From: Echinostoma caproni
Taxonomy: Eukaryota > Platyhelminthes > Trematoda > Plagiorchiida > Echinostomatidae
Direction: 5' to 3'
Length of the DNA: 64,000 nt
Assembly (NCBI GenBank): GCA_900618425.1
Contig: UZAN01039482.1
Coordinates: 18,330-82,329, forward strand
Shown in pieces: positions 36,578 through 50,534 of the stretch (positions within the stretch are counted from its first letter, which is position 1; the number at the start of each line of letters is the position of its first letter). Under the pieces are notes generated by a model. It ran no database searches. It worked only from the letters and a program-made list of their open reading frames with translations, and was not told the origin of the DNA. The position numbers and the translations under genes were made by a program.

Positions 36578-38379
36578 TTCAAATTAACGAGAACGCGATC
36601 TTTACAGTAGATTGCAGTTGTGGTTATTGGTTGCAAGTGAAAGACGAACGAAAACTAGTTATTACCATGGTTTTGAGTATCATCGTGGAACAGAAAATTT
36701 AGGAAAATTGTGCACCTTTGACTTGTAAGTGATTTTTGCGCCGTTTAACTCTAATAGAATATTCATCCTTAGTGGGAAGTTACTTAGGAAGTAAATGCCA
36801 TTTATATTCGAGAATTAAGAACACACCAAAAGTCTTCACTTATTTCAGGTATGCAAACTGGTGCCAATCGATGGGCGTCACGTTGACTGAAACCTTGGTC
36901 TCCGCGGATATTAGACACCTTTTACATTCAACTGTTAGCCTGTTAGGTAAACAAACTATTTCACTCGCCCGGACATTACGGAATGCCTATCATTTTCATC
37001 GATGTTTTTTATATCTCTGCACATTTATCTAAGTAACGATATTATGCCTCTTTTTGATCGTTGCTTTGTAGTCTGGGTCATTGGTAATTTTCTGATGTTT
37101 TCGGAAAAAAAAATCGAATTGGAATTGTTCACAAATATATTGATTCGATTATCGAGGTCGGATGAAGTTATTTACATTTTTCAGTTTACAGTGTATCATT
37201 TTTGTATGTTCATGGCTATGGGTGGGATGTATTTATTCCTTAATTTTTCTCCGACTTGTATATTCTTAGTTCTCTTCCAAGATCGATGGAAGTTACTCAA
37301 TAAACTTTGTATAAGTTCCAATGTTACAGTTCATATTTGGAAAATATTTTATGGAAACATCATGGAAATTCATTTTGATGAACGATTCTTGATTCTCGAG
37401 CACACGCATTTTAAATTGCTTATCTCTTTTGATTCAGTGCGCAGTAAATAAGCCAACGAACGAATATATTCCAGCTAAAATAAATTGATAATTTATGTGG
37501 CCACAAACTATTCACGGTTTAACTCCGACACCGAAAGGGGGAAATATTTTGCAAGAAACAAACGTTGACCTTGAGGTGTGAAGTTCGTGAAATAAGCGTC
37601 TTGAGTTATCAAAATACCCAAACCGGATGACACATTCAACCTTTTGGCATACATTCGAGGCAAATAAATCGATATGCGCATAAATTAGATGACTCAGTTA
37701 CTGACTGTTGCAAGTGTTTCGACGTTGACGTAAGCCCCGTTTATTGCACAATCAACGGAATTTCTCCATCAAGGCATAAGCCAAGAGGGAGAAATCCGAA
37801 CACATCGAAGCAAGACGATAGTTGAACTTGATCGTAGCGGAGAGAAGTTGCATACAACAAATAGGTACAAAAGTCCAGGCGAATTAGCCGTTTTTCCTCG
37901 CGTTACCGTTGGAAAATTATTGCTCTATTTGAAATGCAGATGAGGCCACGTGATATTAAGCCAATATTGAACGCCCGACAAAGCAATGGGCGTATTGATC
38001 TCACCAACAAATTCAAATCGTGTTGCCCGTCCGTTCGTCAATGGATGTATCTCACTGGTGGCTAACGCGAAGTGCAGCAGGTGCGGAAAGCTCATCTGGT
38101 AACCTAGGTTTCCGATTATTGTCCTTTTATCTGTCAAATGAAATAGATATCCACCTAAGGAGTTGGAAAAAAGTAAACTCTAAGCGCCTTTATATTGGTC
38201 TCCTGCACACACCAATCATAATATCGCATAATTTCGTGCACTGGTAAGGGAGGTGTTAGATAAGCGTCGCTCTCAGAATGCGATCGTGGAAGTCATGTTT
38301 TTCACAGATTTAGGTTAGTAGATCTTGTTTGAGGCTGGCAGTAGAAAACGTTTAGATCTCATCAAATATTATTTTTTTC

Positions 38380-38383
38380 NNNN
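38380..38383. other. Assembly gap, 4 N
   Basis: Four undetermined bases after a T-rich run. Confidence 0.95.
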
Positions 38384-38654
38384 CACTTATGCATTTTCTG
38401 GACGGGTAAAGACCAATATCAAATTCACTCAGTTACCTCCCGGCAGTTGAGAAGTGAATGTGTTCAAAAACGTTTCCCTGGGTTCAGAAACAGGGATTAG
38501 TTAGCTGCCTCGATTAAAGTGCGGCATGTTTTCGAGGAACTTGGCCAATGTTGTTGAATGATCAAATTGGTGGACTCCCTACTACATCGACATCTTCCAG
38601 TGCTCAAAAAAGAAGAAATGCAAATAGGTCATGTACGAGATGCAGGTACAGTAA

Positions 38655-38671
38655 TCAGTAGTNTCAGTAGT
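38655..38671. repeat. 8-bp duplication across a single N (assembly seam)
   Basis: TCAGTAGT occurs on both sides of the N at 38663, the same pattern as at 36549. Confidence 0.75.
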
Positions 38672-39633
38672 CATCTTCATAATCGACCAATTGTTCATTT
38701 AAATGGTATTCGGCTACTACAAACAAGGACATAACTGAATGTTCTAACATATAGGATGCGTTTAACCTGAGGCAATATTATTTTAATTCCTTCTGGAAAT
38801 TTACAGTGTTTCACGTGTTTGGCCAATACCTGTTTGTACATAATTCTGCTGTTTTCGTATACCTATATGAGTTTAAATCTACGCCCATATCTAACACGCT
38901 TTAACTGCTTGTTTATTTTATAAGAACGAGAACAAGCATCATTACAGAACAGGTTGATTTGAACTGTTTCGCGGCAACTCTTTAGCTTTACACAAACATC
39001 CATTTTAAAGCTAGCACACTGGTTGGCCAAGATGATACAAAGTGATCACAAGCGAGTTTTCAGCATAGAGTTTTTAGAATTCACTTGATTTTTCGGCAAA
39101 ATTGTGACACCAACTGTTTCCTGAGGACACGCATTATGTGATGTCTGCTCACTATTCACCGACGTTCCTTTTAAAAAGACTGTTGATATTGTGTGCCCAC
39201 GTGCCATTTCATCAACTCAAGAAACTCCTGCTAGTCATTGCAGGTCTACATTCCACAAACCAACAGTATTTGAACTTCGGTACACCCCAATATAATTGGG
39301 CCCTGCTAGAGCAAAGAGAGCAAAGAGGGCTTGTTAGGCGGGCAACTTGGAAGCGATCTTCAAATAGTTATACTGGGCATAGCAAGATAAAGGATATCAC
39401 CGGAATCTCATGAACGAATAACACAGAAGAAATGACGTACCAAAGTGAAACATTCTCATCACATTATCATTCAAAGGTGATCAGAATGAGAAACCAACAC
39501 AAGTTCAACTGAAATAACCTCATTCAATAACGTACAACGCCTCTTCGCTCATAATTCTCTATAAAGGCAAACGAATGATTCTGAATCTAACTTGGGCGAG
39601 CTGAACTCACAAGTAACTTCCTTATATATTTAC

Positions 39634-39798
39634 CTATGTCAATGCATCTACCGAAATCAGTGAAAGACGTTTGGTCACTAGGACCACGATGCAAGAAAAA
39701 ATAAGCGTTTATTTGCTCAAAGATTTCCTTCAGCCCTATTACCGCCATATACTGATCCGCAAACTTGAATTTATCCAAAGCAAGCATTCCGGGTGTTT
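39634..39798 (-). CDS. Candidate internal exon, 165 bases
   Basis: On the minus strand, between an acceptor (CGTTTTCTGTTAAAG) and a donor (ATAG|GTAAAT), 165 bases are open in one frame with the same phase at both ends. The product has balanced composition (contains LDKFKFADQYMAVIGLKEIF and HRGPSDQTSFTDFGRCIDI). No family is recognised and no partner exon was linked. Confidence 0.25.
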
Positions 39799-40949
39799 CT
39801 TTAACAGAAAACGGGGCGGTTGTTACGGTTTGTTGAAACCAAGCCATATAACTTCACAAATCATACCTCTGCAAACAACTATATTTTGTGATCTGTCATG
39901 ATAGAGCTGTCACCATGGTTCCCATTTTTAACCTTGTTCTCCCAAGCTTTCACTCAGCTGACCTTTGACCTTACCAGTGATGTTCTCGGGTCGAGGGTTT
40001 CCGGTTTTAAATTTGTGTCATTGCCCTGATCGAATTTCCACATTAATGTTTGTACGCAGTTGAAGACACGATGTGAAACAGTTGAATTCAGCCTGTTGTG
40101 TGATGATGCTTGTTCTCGCATTTATTAAATCTCCCAAAGGAACTGGACAAATAATATTTTTGTATTACGTCATGTTCTACTCATTGGCATTTTCCTTAAT
40201 GGGCTATAATGTAAAGGCTGACATGCTATCATAGCCTGCTTTAAAAACCATCAATTTGGTCCGTATATATGCTACTTCTATTAGGCCGGTTACTTAAAAG
40301 CCATTGAATACCAACGGGAAAATCAGTTGACCAAACACCTATTGATAAAATAACTACTACTGTCATCAAGGAGCATGCAGTTGTCCACATATAAACTGAA
40401 TCAATAACATTATGGTTACAATACATAAAAACATCATTCGTGCAATAAACCGAACAACGCGAGTAGTACTACATTTTTAAATATATTCATTTCCGCTATT
40501 TTGTTATTATTTGGGAGAGTGACTTCACAAAACATACCGTTCAATTGCACCTACCGAAAAAAAAATTCCTCAACTTTAGGCTTCTCGTGATCACCAAGTT
40601 AAGTGTCAAGTCCATGTGACCCCGAATCAGTCACGTCAGTTGATAATCTCTTCAGGTGTAAGATAGCTTGAACCGGAGCACCTAAGTGGCTGAAAGTTTC
40701 ACGTGCTTGATGCACTATTTCGATAAAAGGACGTTTGGTCGATGCCCAGTGAACTTAAATTGCTATTCAGTTGAACTGTAAGTGAATTTATTGATTCTCA
40801 AAAAAATACAATACCATCTTATTATTGCACGGAAAAGTTTCTAGGTGAATATGCATACACGCTTAAAGAAATAGCGTTAGGAGTAAAACTTTTTGAATTG
40901 TGGGTCTCTGACAGATGAGTTGCAGCTGTATCTGATAAAGGTGATTAAA

Positions 40950-40972
40950 AATATATATATATATATATATAT
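40950..40972. repeat. (AT)n microsatellite
   Basis: About eleven uninterrupted AT units. Confidence 0.9.
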
Positions 40973-41041
40973 TGTGAGTACATTGCTTGAAAATTATATG
41001 TATTCTAGATTACCAGATCATATCAATTCGTGATAGGTGAT

Positions 41042-41256
41042 TTAAATTGGTACGACCCTGCCTTTTGCTATGATTTGATCGAACCAGATAGTGCAACTGA
41101 ATATCGTAAGTGCTTCTACATTGCGTTTTAGCAGGGTGTCTAGTGAATCAACTGATACAGTCGGCTGTAATATACGGCATCGCAGTCTTCCTGATGTATG
41201 ATACGGAGTTAATAATTCTTCGTAGGGTTTCATATACAAGTAAGCTGAATAAGCAT
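41042..41256 (-). CDS. Candidate terminal exon
   Basis: After an acceptor on the minus strand (a T-rich stretch ending CAATTAG), 71 codons are open to TAA. The product is protein-like (contains YMKPYEELLTPYHTSGRLRC and SVDSLDTLLKRNVEALTIF). No canonical poly(A) signal follows closely. No family recognised. Confidence 0.2.
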
Positions 41257-42763
41257 CTAATTGAATCGAATTTAGAGAACAAATAACGATTGACAAAAAA
41301 TTAATTGGCAGCCGCTTTCCCCAAATAACTTTGGCCTAATCAAGTATTCGTAAATGGAATCACTCTATTCCAACCATAGCAAATTTGGGATATTTTACCA
41401 CAAATATCGTCCATTTGTTAAATCTTGAGCAATTACTAATTGAGCTGACATTTTCAAATGCACCTCGAGTTGTATGATGAAATTGATAAGTGAAAAGTTT
41501 TGTAAATCAAACCTATTACTTTTTCTTAAGGTGAAGTTTATATTTGAACGTTACTTTTTATCAGTGAATGCTGTATCGTGAGGTTGCAGTTCAGGCACGC
41601 TCTATGTTATCCTCCATACACATACAGCAATTTTTAGGGTAAACTGTTGTCTTTAATTCCGACGGGTTTCAAAGGTGTGCATTTATAGGAACGAAACAAA
41701 CAGTTTACATTTTTCCTACACTGTGAGATACCTCGGCAAACAATTGAGGAAAGACCTTGCAGCATAACAAAATAAGCATTGCGCTAGCTGCAGCGTAGCG
41801 GTCAGTCGTTAAAGCGTTGATACAATGACTGTCCCATTGGTTTTGTTCAAAAAAACATTCCTTTTCTTGTGAATAAGGAAGATGACGTCACGAGAATGGT
41901 GCATCAGGAGAAGTGAAAAAAGCGTGGGAGTGATTCAACTCCGGGAAAGTTGTCTGCGCCCGAACGGATCCAAAAGTTCCCTAGACACACTACGTTGAAA
42001 CGGGTATTTAAATAGAACAAGTGTGTAAATTGTGCAAAAATTGTATTTTTTCGGTTGAGTCCTGCCAAAGTAAGCTGTATTTTCTTTTTTAGTGAATATC
42101 GTTCCGTTAATCAGGTTCATCACATCGTACCGGCTAACATTAATATTGCTTTTGGCACGCCCGATCTAAATATTAGTTTGTCTTCATTCTTTTTCGACAC
42201 ACTTTTCGACAACTTTGATTCAGTCGCTGTGTTGTTATATATGTTTTCCCCTCGTGTATACACATCTCGTTCAAAAAGAGATTCCGTGGGGTATCAGTTC
42301 ACTCCGTGTCATCCTTGTTAACCAGCCGGAAATTATTTGCATGTAAAAACCGGCCGGCATGGCACCTCAGATCAATAAACTATGTTCAGTTTCATATGAA
42401 ATGTCCTGTCCTACAACGGGTGCCATAAAACGGAAAAAACTGTTCCCCGGATAACTTGGTAAATCGTAAAGACACGGTTCCCTACACGGACATTTCGTTT
42501 CTGGTTAACAATGCTAGCTCTTGAATGTGTGGGCATCTTAACTATTGCATTATTACTTTCTTTGATGTGCTATATGGTCCGTACCTTCAACGGCACAGAT
42601 TGTTATCATCTCTTGTACGGGTGTTACCTTTCTAGCTTTCTCCTTTTCCTGTATAGAGATGAAATGTCACAACTTTCCTGCCTAAAATTAAACTCATCTC
42701 TTGGCAAGTGTTTGATACGCGAGTAGTCGTGACAATGCTCACGAACGCCAATACTGTTTAATT

Positions 42764-43080
42764 CAACATTGTGCTTGGTCTGCATTCCGTTTTGCGATTA
42801 TTTATTTCGATAACCGTGTTAATGTTCCTTTTAGCGTAAAAAATGGCTCCCATTACCAAAACAATTTTAGTAACCAGCCAGAACTTCCTGGTAATAGTGA
42901 CATCGGGGTTACCATGATTTGTTCTCTCAAATACCTCAAATTTACTTTATTGGACAACACTCCTGCGTAGCCATCTCAATAAATGTATTTCTCATCCGCA
43001 TATTCTTACCAGATATGCATTTCTTCTTTCACATACTGCACTCATCAAAGTTTTATCATCAGCCACCTTGACCGCATCTA
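42764..43080 (+). mobile_element. CR1-like LINE fragment, reverse-transcriptase C-terminal part
   Basis: The translation from 42764 runs through FDNRVNVPFSVKNG and ELPGNSDIGVTMICSLKYLK, the thumb-region KYLG-type motif of CR1-like reverse transcriptases. After a frameshift near 42952 it continues LLRSHLNKCISHPHIL and SHTALIKVL, the following connection region. The frame is broken several times, and neither catalytic core nor 3' tail was found. It is a different family from the LINE at 30556-32363, judged by the thumb sequence. Confidence 0.65.
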
Positions 43081-46000
43081 TGTAAATCAGAAAACTATTA
43101 TTAAGGACATTACAAACCAACCGTACTCTCATTGGTTTTGACTGCATGGACCTCTTCTCTCTTTCGGTAGTTCCTTTCGACTTTAGTCTCTGTAGCTCAC
43201 CGAAAATGCTAAGAAATCAGCCCAACGGCCGCATAAAGCCTGCTGTCTTGTTTAGGCTTGATTTGGATTGAAAGTGAAAGAACGAACTGTAGTAAAATTA
43301 CCAGTATTCCGCTCTGTCTTTTACTTCAGTTAATTATCTAAAACATGTGTTTTGGCCGCCATTCTCATCATATTTTGTACTGGGAACTATGAACATACGC
43401 CTCGAAGGGAAAATATCAGCGCCTGATCGAGCTTACGATCGCATGAGGTTTCCATCATAATGGTAACAAATCACATGTTTTAAATGGATCACAACTTCCG
43501 GACTTTATTTTCCTCCATTCGTTTGAAGTTCATTCACCTTCGACCGTTTTATAATTGTAGTTCAGATGCTGTCAGCAATGTGATGCACCCTGGATACTGA
43601 CAGGTAAAACACATCTCACCGGGCTTGTCCGTGATTACATGGTTAAGCCCATAACATTCTACCAATCATATTGACCACAAAATGGTTTTGCAGATGAATT
43701 ATTTTTTGAACCGTTTTAATGAACTAATTACTCAGTCTACGGTGGACGTTACCAGTGCCTGTGAATGATAGAACAACAGCTCATAAAATCCACCGACCTA
43801 AAACACAAGATCTAAAATAAACCACGTTGTTACATCTGGTCATGGTGTTTTATTCAGAAACAAACTTGACATACATTTGATCGTAAATGATAAGCAGGTA
43901 TTTGTTCCTTGAAATCCCATAATGTGACGTTTGTATTTGAGTAGTATTCAAAATGTATATATCCCCATAGTAAGGTTTAGCCTTCTGTGTTGATCCTAGC
44001 CTACGAAATGACGCACACCACGGAGCGACACGTTACAGTTTTAAGACAACTGTGATCAATTAGGCTTCCCATGTGACGTCAGCAAGATACGTAAGTGTCA
44101 CAGCATCTGGATTACAAACCATAGGCCGATTGTACCAACCAATCAGAAACCGTGCGGCCGAAACGGAATCTGAACAACACCATAAAAGCTAGCATGTGAT
44201 TGACAGACGCTTAGATGACCAAATAAACGTGTTTTGTTCGTATTATTTAATCCCCTTGGTTATTTTTAATAAAAAGCTGCTATTCCTGTGGCACTTTCCT
44301 TGCGTCTCGGTTACATGGGATACTTTCGTGCTAGTACCAGTGTAATCCAGTGCTTACGTTGCGCCCGTGACTTCTGATACGTGTTTTCTAATTCGTGATT
44401 TGTATTCCGTGATCAGTGCGTACTGTTATCACTAAAATTGCCACAAATACCACAATTCCATACGTCTGTACCAATTATGTTGCTCACTGCCTTGGTGTGA
44501 CTAGAGCTTAAGAACGAAATGCTTTGGTAAAATGCGATTGGTTCACCTCGGTAAGCAACTAACCAGAGAAGATCTGAACATATAAACACGACAATGTGGG
44601 TTAATATCGAAGAGTGAAGAATGTTATGATTATTGATAGTTCACATTTGACTACGACCAGCATTGCATCAACTCTAGTCATACCATATCGCATAATGTGT
44701 TATGTCTGCGGTGACAGAATCTGTTTGAATGGTCAGCAATTGAGAGACCTTAGTAGACTGATGGTAAAACGTGTGAACCACTCCCCGTAGAACAAACCAT
44801 ATGCAAATAATTCTAACAGCCAAGAAATATACTGGTAATCCTCAAGCATAACGATGTAGATTATCTGACAATCTCATTTTCCTGAAGTTTTCTTGTTTGA
44901 TGTTCATTCACAATGAGTACATTGCAATGCATGTTCGGTAGTAGATCGGATCCTTTTGCACCCAAAAGCTACACATGATATTTTGATGTTTGAGGAATGA
45001 AAGTCTTATTTGCGCATCTTACATAAAACAACGATGTGCAGTTTTCGCTACTGCACATGCTCTCAGATATGTTGTCAAAAACTTTGTTCTGGATGCATGA
45101 CGGCCGGTATTTGTTTGTTGAGTGATCGGCTGGCATCTGATGTTATCCGCAAAAAGGGGAGATATCCTACTTTGTTGGTGTGCAAAGCAATATGAAGTGA
45201 TATAAAAGGGTTATGCTTTAATTTCCTGAGTGTTCAAAGTACTTCTTGTTATCACTGCAGCTTCAACAACCATTCCATACCTATGTAAGCGAGAAACTAG
45301 ATTTTTCATCTGTTGTTCTTAGACAAAAATTCATTTGCGGGCTTCATATTGCAGGATAATGTAAGAAAGACATCGATGAAAGCCTAATTGATGTGGATTA
45401 TAGAATACTGTTTGCTAGGCAATGATGAAAAAATACTGGTTGTAACTCCCTAATGAAGAAGAACAAAATGAATCGGACAGCATGAAAAACGAACGGATTT
45501 GTGGATTGGTAGCAACCCTCAACTACATAGGTACAACAAAAATAAGCTTTTTGAAAAGAGATACCAGTTCAGGATGACCCATGCATATTTAACGCAAAGT
45601 AATCCATGAGTAGCAACCTAATTGGATTGATGCGGTTAGAAAAATAACACAGTCTTTCATCTAATAAATTCAATGAAAGACAGTAAGCTTTCATGAATGC
45701 ATCATTTTCAAACTTTTCAATAAAAACACATGTAAGTGAATGAGCAGTTGCCAGCTGTTTCCTTCAGTGGTCAATGTACCGCTGAATGGGGATGATCAGC
45801 ACACTGGAAAATATATTTCAAAACAATGATCTTCTCATAGGGACTGCGTAGTAATTTGTGCGCAACAAACGTAGGCCAACGGTTTGTGTAACCAAGTTGA
45901 TGTTTTTAATTTTTTTAAGGATGAAACAAGGTTTAATTTGATGATCTTTAGGCTGGTTTTAGCGTGGTTTTCGTCTCCATAGTTCTAGGGCTCTTCCAGT

Positions 46001-46414
46001 TACACCACAAGTTACTTGTTTCAGCAATCATCACTTAATCTTAGTCATGATCCTGTTTAACAAAGTATCACGGCCGCCCGTGTCAGATCCAACCTACCCG
46101 AAAGCTGGAGTATGCCAGACCGTATGAAATCAAACCAAGCAACACCTTATACGCTTTATTTTATTTACAGATGTCTCATTAAGATAATATGAATTGGCCA
46201 TACCGGAAGATAACCAAAAACCAACAAATATTTATGTATGGTGTTTCAATGAACAACGATAAATTGCACTAAGTGTTTAGCGAAATCCTTTGCATAGGAC
46301 GACTTTTGGTGGATATTCTTAAATGTTTCATCTCGTGCTTCAATGACCGTATTGTTCTATTTGCGACACTACTTGAGTGGTTGTAAAACGTTCAAAACAT
46401 TATTTTTAATGAAG
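43081..46414. other. Intergenic or intronic, no gene recognised
   Basis: Only short frames (the longest about 61 codons at 45010-45195); nothing assignable. Confidence 0.5.
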
Positions 46415-46561
46415 TTACTCTCTCGTTTATTGCAACAACGAGAAAAAGAACGAGTACATCAAGTCACCATTGAATTTGGGATAAATTTTGGAGTACGTAG
46501 GTTTACGGTGAGTTGCCCCCAAATCATCGGAACATCTTCAGTCGCTGAATGCGGAATTAGT
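46415..46561 (+). CDS. Candidate internal exon
   Basis: Open from an acceptor-like TTTTTAATGAAG to AGTA|GTAAGT, a strong donor, giving 49 codons with protein-like composition (contains LLQQREKERVHQVTIEFGIN and GTSSVAECGI). A second donor, ACG|GTGAGT, lies inside it near 46507. The acceptor is weak. No family recognised. Confidence 0.2.
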
Positions 46562-49500
46562 AGTAAGTTCTCTGACATAGTATGAAAAAAGAAACTGTGC
46601 TATAGTGAGGCAGGTTAAGATCCCTGGGTTCACAGAAAAGTACGTTGAAAGTATACCGTGGTAATGTGAGACTTCATTATGATCAGCCAGATAGTAACGT
46701 ACAGTGTGGCAATTACCGTATTTCACAACTATTGTTGAAAGCATATTCATCAAAGTAAGTCTGTCGAGGGAACTAAAATCATTGCTGTACCAAAGAAATA
46801 AAACGTGGACAGTCTTGTACTCTCCATGCACTATGAACGTGACGGGGTGTATCAGTCATGCAGCAGCGTCCGGTAACACTACTTGCTCATGAACTGGTAT
46901 CAGTTATTGCTCAAAGCCTCAGTAGCAATCTAGGAAATGATACATCAACCAGCCGGCATTTTGTTGACCATCGCTTGCCAGATATAAGTGGAATGAAATC
47001 GTTATTCAACTTGACTTGCATCTCATTGATACCCACAACAATGCATACATAATCAATTACCTGATCATGATGGAGCGCAGTACATGTAAAACGGCACCGA
47101 ACGAACAAATATTCATGGGATTTATATACAAAAGTCCTACAATGATGACATAATACCACTAAACGAGAAAACCAGAACTGCAGTTTGGTATTGATAATGC
47201 ACTTAAGAAGTGTAAACTTTAAACAACCGATAATTAAATCATGGTTCCTAATCGTTAGAAAATCATAGAACCCATTACGCCTTTAGGAGATCAGAATTGT
47301 TTGGTGCTTTTGAGCTTGATGTCGATCAGTTAGGAAGTGTAATGTTTGATACGTACACGATAACCACTCAGAACTATCCACACTTGCAGTTTATTTCTTA
47401 TGATTTATTTGTGAGGTATTTATCTTTTTTCTCCATCAATGCACAAGAGAGTATTTGTGAGTATTTTCTCATCTCCTTTCCGATAAATTGCAGTATGTCC
47501 ATTATTCTGCAAAATTTATGGGCGTATAATGAAACATTGTCACTAGTGTTAGGCAAACTGAAGTCGAGGTTTGAACAAACGAATACATTATTGCAGAAAG
47601 AAGAATGATGATATCATGCAAATTCGATTAGATGAGAAGTTCTGAAAATGTTTTGCAGTTTTATGTCAACTCCTGACAGATGGTCATTTCAATTAACCAC
47701 CTCAATGCTTTTAACTTTTCATTGATTTCTCCAAGAGCCAATTATTGGCGAAATATACTAATTCCTAAATTGAATGGTATATTTTGTGTGCCTAAAGCCT
47801 CCAAATTTGTTGTTGCAGCTGGTCACTCATTTTGATAGTGACAATGTCAGTTTCAATTTGTATATTGATATGGTAAAGAAACTCGCTGATATCGTAGATG
47901 AAATATTTAGAATACCATTCCCTTTTCGTTCTAGCTAATGATTTTTTTATGATAAACATTATATCATATTAGTTGATTAAACACATGACGCTTTAAATTC
48001 ATTTCCAGCTTTTGAGTGCTCACATGTTGCTATGCAGCTACTTACAGTTTCGTCAATTATGTATAAGCATTTTCGTTCATATTGCAAGACCAATAGTTTA
48101 TCTACAACTGGTTTCATTTGGTAGACAGACCTAGTTAGAAATTGATCATCGCTTATTCTGAAGTAGTTATTTCCCTACCGCTCAGTGTATTTTTGTTGGT
48201 GCTCAAGGGTTGTTCAGCCGCCATTAAATCATTATACCTCAAAAAATCAAACAGCGTTTTGAAAAGGAAGTCCGTGTTGTATAATCTGTTACATAGATTT
48301 TATTGACTTTGGATCTACAGGTCTTCAGGGGACAGTAATTCAAATCCCAATGTGGGTTCTACACAAGTTAAAATGTTTAATTCTTCTGTTGCCAGTTCAG
48401 TTAGCATTCCACGAACTATGCTTTTCTGGAATCCAGTTGTCATATTAATGATCACTTTATCAATCTGAATGGAAATTTACACAAATACTTGTTTGCATTA
48501 ATGTTGATGTAAACAAAACACATTGTCCCCATCTGGCTTTGCTAGGGTATTCTGACTTCAGCAAAACCCTTTTTCTTCGATCTGATATAAAGAGCAGCAG
48601 TACCATGACTTCTTCACCCTGGTTATCACATTGGTAAGCTATTTGCTCTGGCACATTTGACGTTGATACTGATGCGAATCAATGGGTGATTGAATTTGGT
48701 ATCGAGCGAAAGTCGCACAACTTGATTAATAAATAACGGCGTGCACTAATTGTTTCTATCAATGATAAAACTTCCGTTGATCACTTAATTGTGTCGCTAA
48801 TTATATGTTGAACTCGAAACCAACCAGTAGGAAATGTTGAAAATATGTACCATAGCATTACACAAATTCGATACTTTGCTTCTCACGCAATCATCATAAT
48901 AGTTATCGAGATGAACTTACGCTAAGTGAAGCAATGATCTCCATCATTTGCTTTATCCTACCGGTACTTTGTGAATTTGAATGTCCTCTGTGTATTTAAG
49001 TTTGTGTATGTTGCAAGATTTATTATGTTTGATTTCCCATTCCACTCACAAATTCATTTTACACTGAATAGTCATTAGACCTCGCAGTCTTCCCCATAAG
49101 TAACTGTTTCCCACATTTGCATACATCGGATCACTTGTCAGATACAGCGGAAGATTTACATATTTTGGAAGTTTGTTATGAAGTACGTTCATTTTTAACC
49201 ATTGGAATACCTGTGGTTGTTAGACTCGATAAAATCCATCCAAAGCAATCACACGTTTCAGAGACTGCGGTCACCTTGGTATTGATTTGTCGTTGATTGT
49301 CATCGAGCCGCATAGAATTCCCTATTAGATTTGCTATATAAAAAGAGTATGACTATCGCGGAATGTGCTTACAAGTTAATTTTTTGGAGTCAAAATCACA
49401 GATTTCGCATCGCAGTTGGTGGATTTAAGTTAGCGTGATATGTCTGCACCTATCTGTGATTTATCGAACCGGTCAATCGGACATCAAATTCTTGGTTCGG

Positions 49501-50534
49501 CGAGCTCAGGTGTTAGTGAGACCGACGATTATAGACACTGATTAATATGGCTGAATGGATTAACTCCTGAAACTCCTGAGGTCTACTCATTTCTTTTCAC
49601 CTTGGCTTATTTTCGGAATTTTCAATCTTTACCTCAAAGGTGTTTGCTCAATCCTTCTGCTTTTTCCTCAACACTGTAGGGCGAAAAGTAGGTTCTAGGA
49701 TTGCCTAAAGCGTAAGCTTATAATTGAGAAAAGTAAGAATAAACTAGGTACGAATTAGGCAAATAATAATGCCTCTGCATTTGAAGGTAATCCGCTGTTG
49801 TCCGCGGAACATTGCACCAGATTATTGTTCTTTGCAAAAAGGACATGCAGTGGCATACCTGTAGAAACACAGACTGAATCTCAGTACAAATCTCTGAAAT
49901 ATTCGCTGTCACTTTGGGTTTGTGGAAACATAGAGGGTTATGCACAAGGCCACTTCAGCTGGAATTATCAGTTTGTCCCTGATTGTCCACACTCTGGAAT
50001 TTTCATTCGCAATGGCGAATATTGGTCTGCATTCTAACTGCATAGTTTTTCGCTTGAGACAATCGTTGATGCTTTCCATTTTCTTCTTGAATATTTTTAC
50101 AGCAGCGAGAAGCTCGTTCATTTATTGCTCTTATCCGTTGTTCCTTTGCATTACCCAGATCTACAGATCACAAAATATTACGAGATTTCCATCGTTTCTT
50201 TATTCTCCTTCTGTCTAAGTGAACGTGACTTTACGTGCCAGTATATAATATTTGAAAAAGCTTTTGAAGTCAGATGCTCTTTGAGTGTCTATTTTGACAC
50301 CTTGCTTTCTTCGCTACACGTATGAGTAATTTGAATGCTCCTATCACGGTAAAACATCATATATTGGCTGATGGTGTGGTGCTCCGTCGGTTGGCCAAAC
50401 TGTTTTTGATGTTCCTAATAACGTATCTCACTCTATGGTATCCCACTGGAAAAAATAGTTTTAATGTATTTAAAACTCCTTTGGCGAAATAAAAACCGTG
50501 AAACCTTTTTTCTGTTTGGCAGATTTGAAGTTTC
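46562..50534. other. Intergenic or intronic, no gene recognised
   Basis: Frames of 60-103 codons on both strands with no recognisable domains or convincing splice sites. Confidence 0.5.

Larger units (their letters stand above)
36104..39633. other. Intergenic or intronic, no gene recognised
   Basis: Includes the duplicated contig seams at 36521-36577 and 38655-38671 and an N run at 38380-38383. The 149-codon plus frame at 37002-37451 is rich in F, I and L and of a length expected by chance about once in such a window. Confidence 0.5.
39799..42763. other. Mostly non-coding; AT microsatellite and weak exon candidates
   Basis: Apart from the microsatellite at 40950-40972 and the candidate exon at 41042-41256, the frames at 42055-42321 and 42511-42726 (plus) lie just upstream of the LINE relic at 42764. 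They could be older parts of it, but no LINE motif was seen in them. Confidence 0.4.

Noticed and set aside
37002..37451. 149-codon plus-strand ORF with hydrophobic stretches
   Set aside because: This length is close to the chance maximum for a 64-kb window. The hydrophobicity reflects T-rich codons, and no family or conserved motif is visible.
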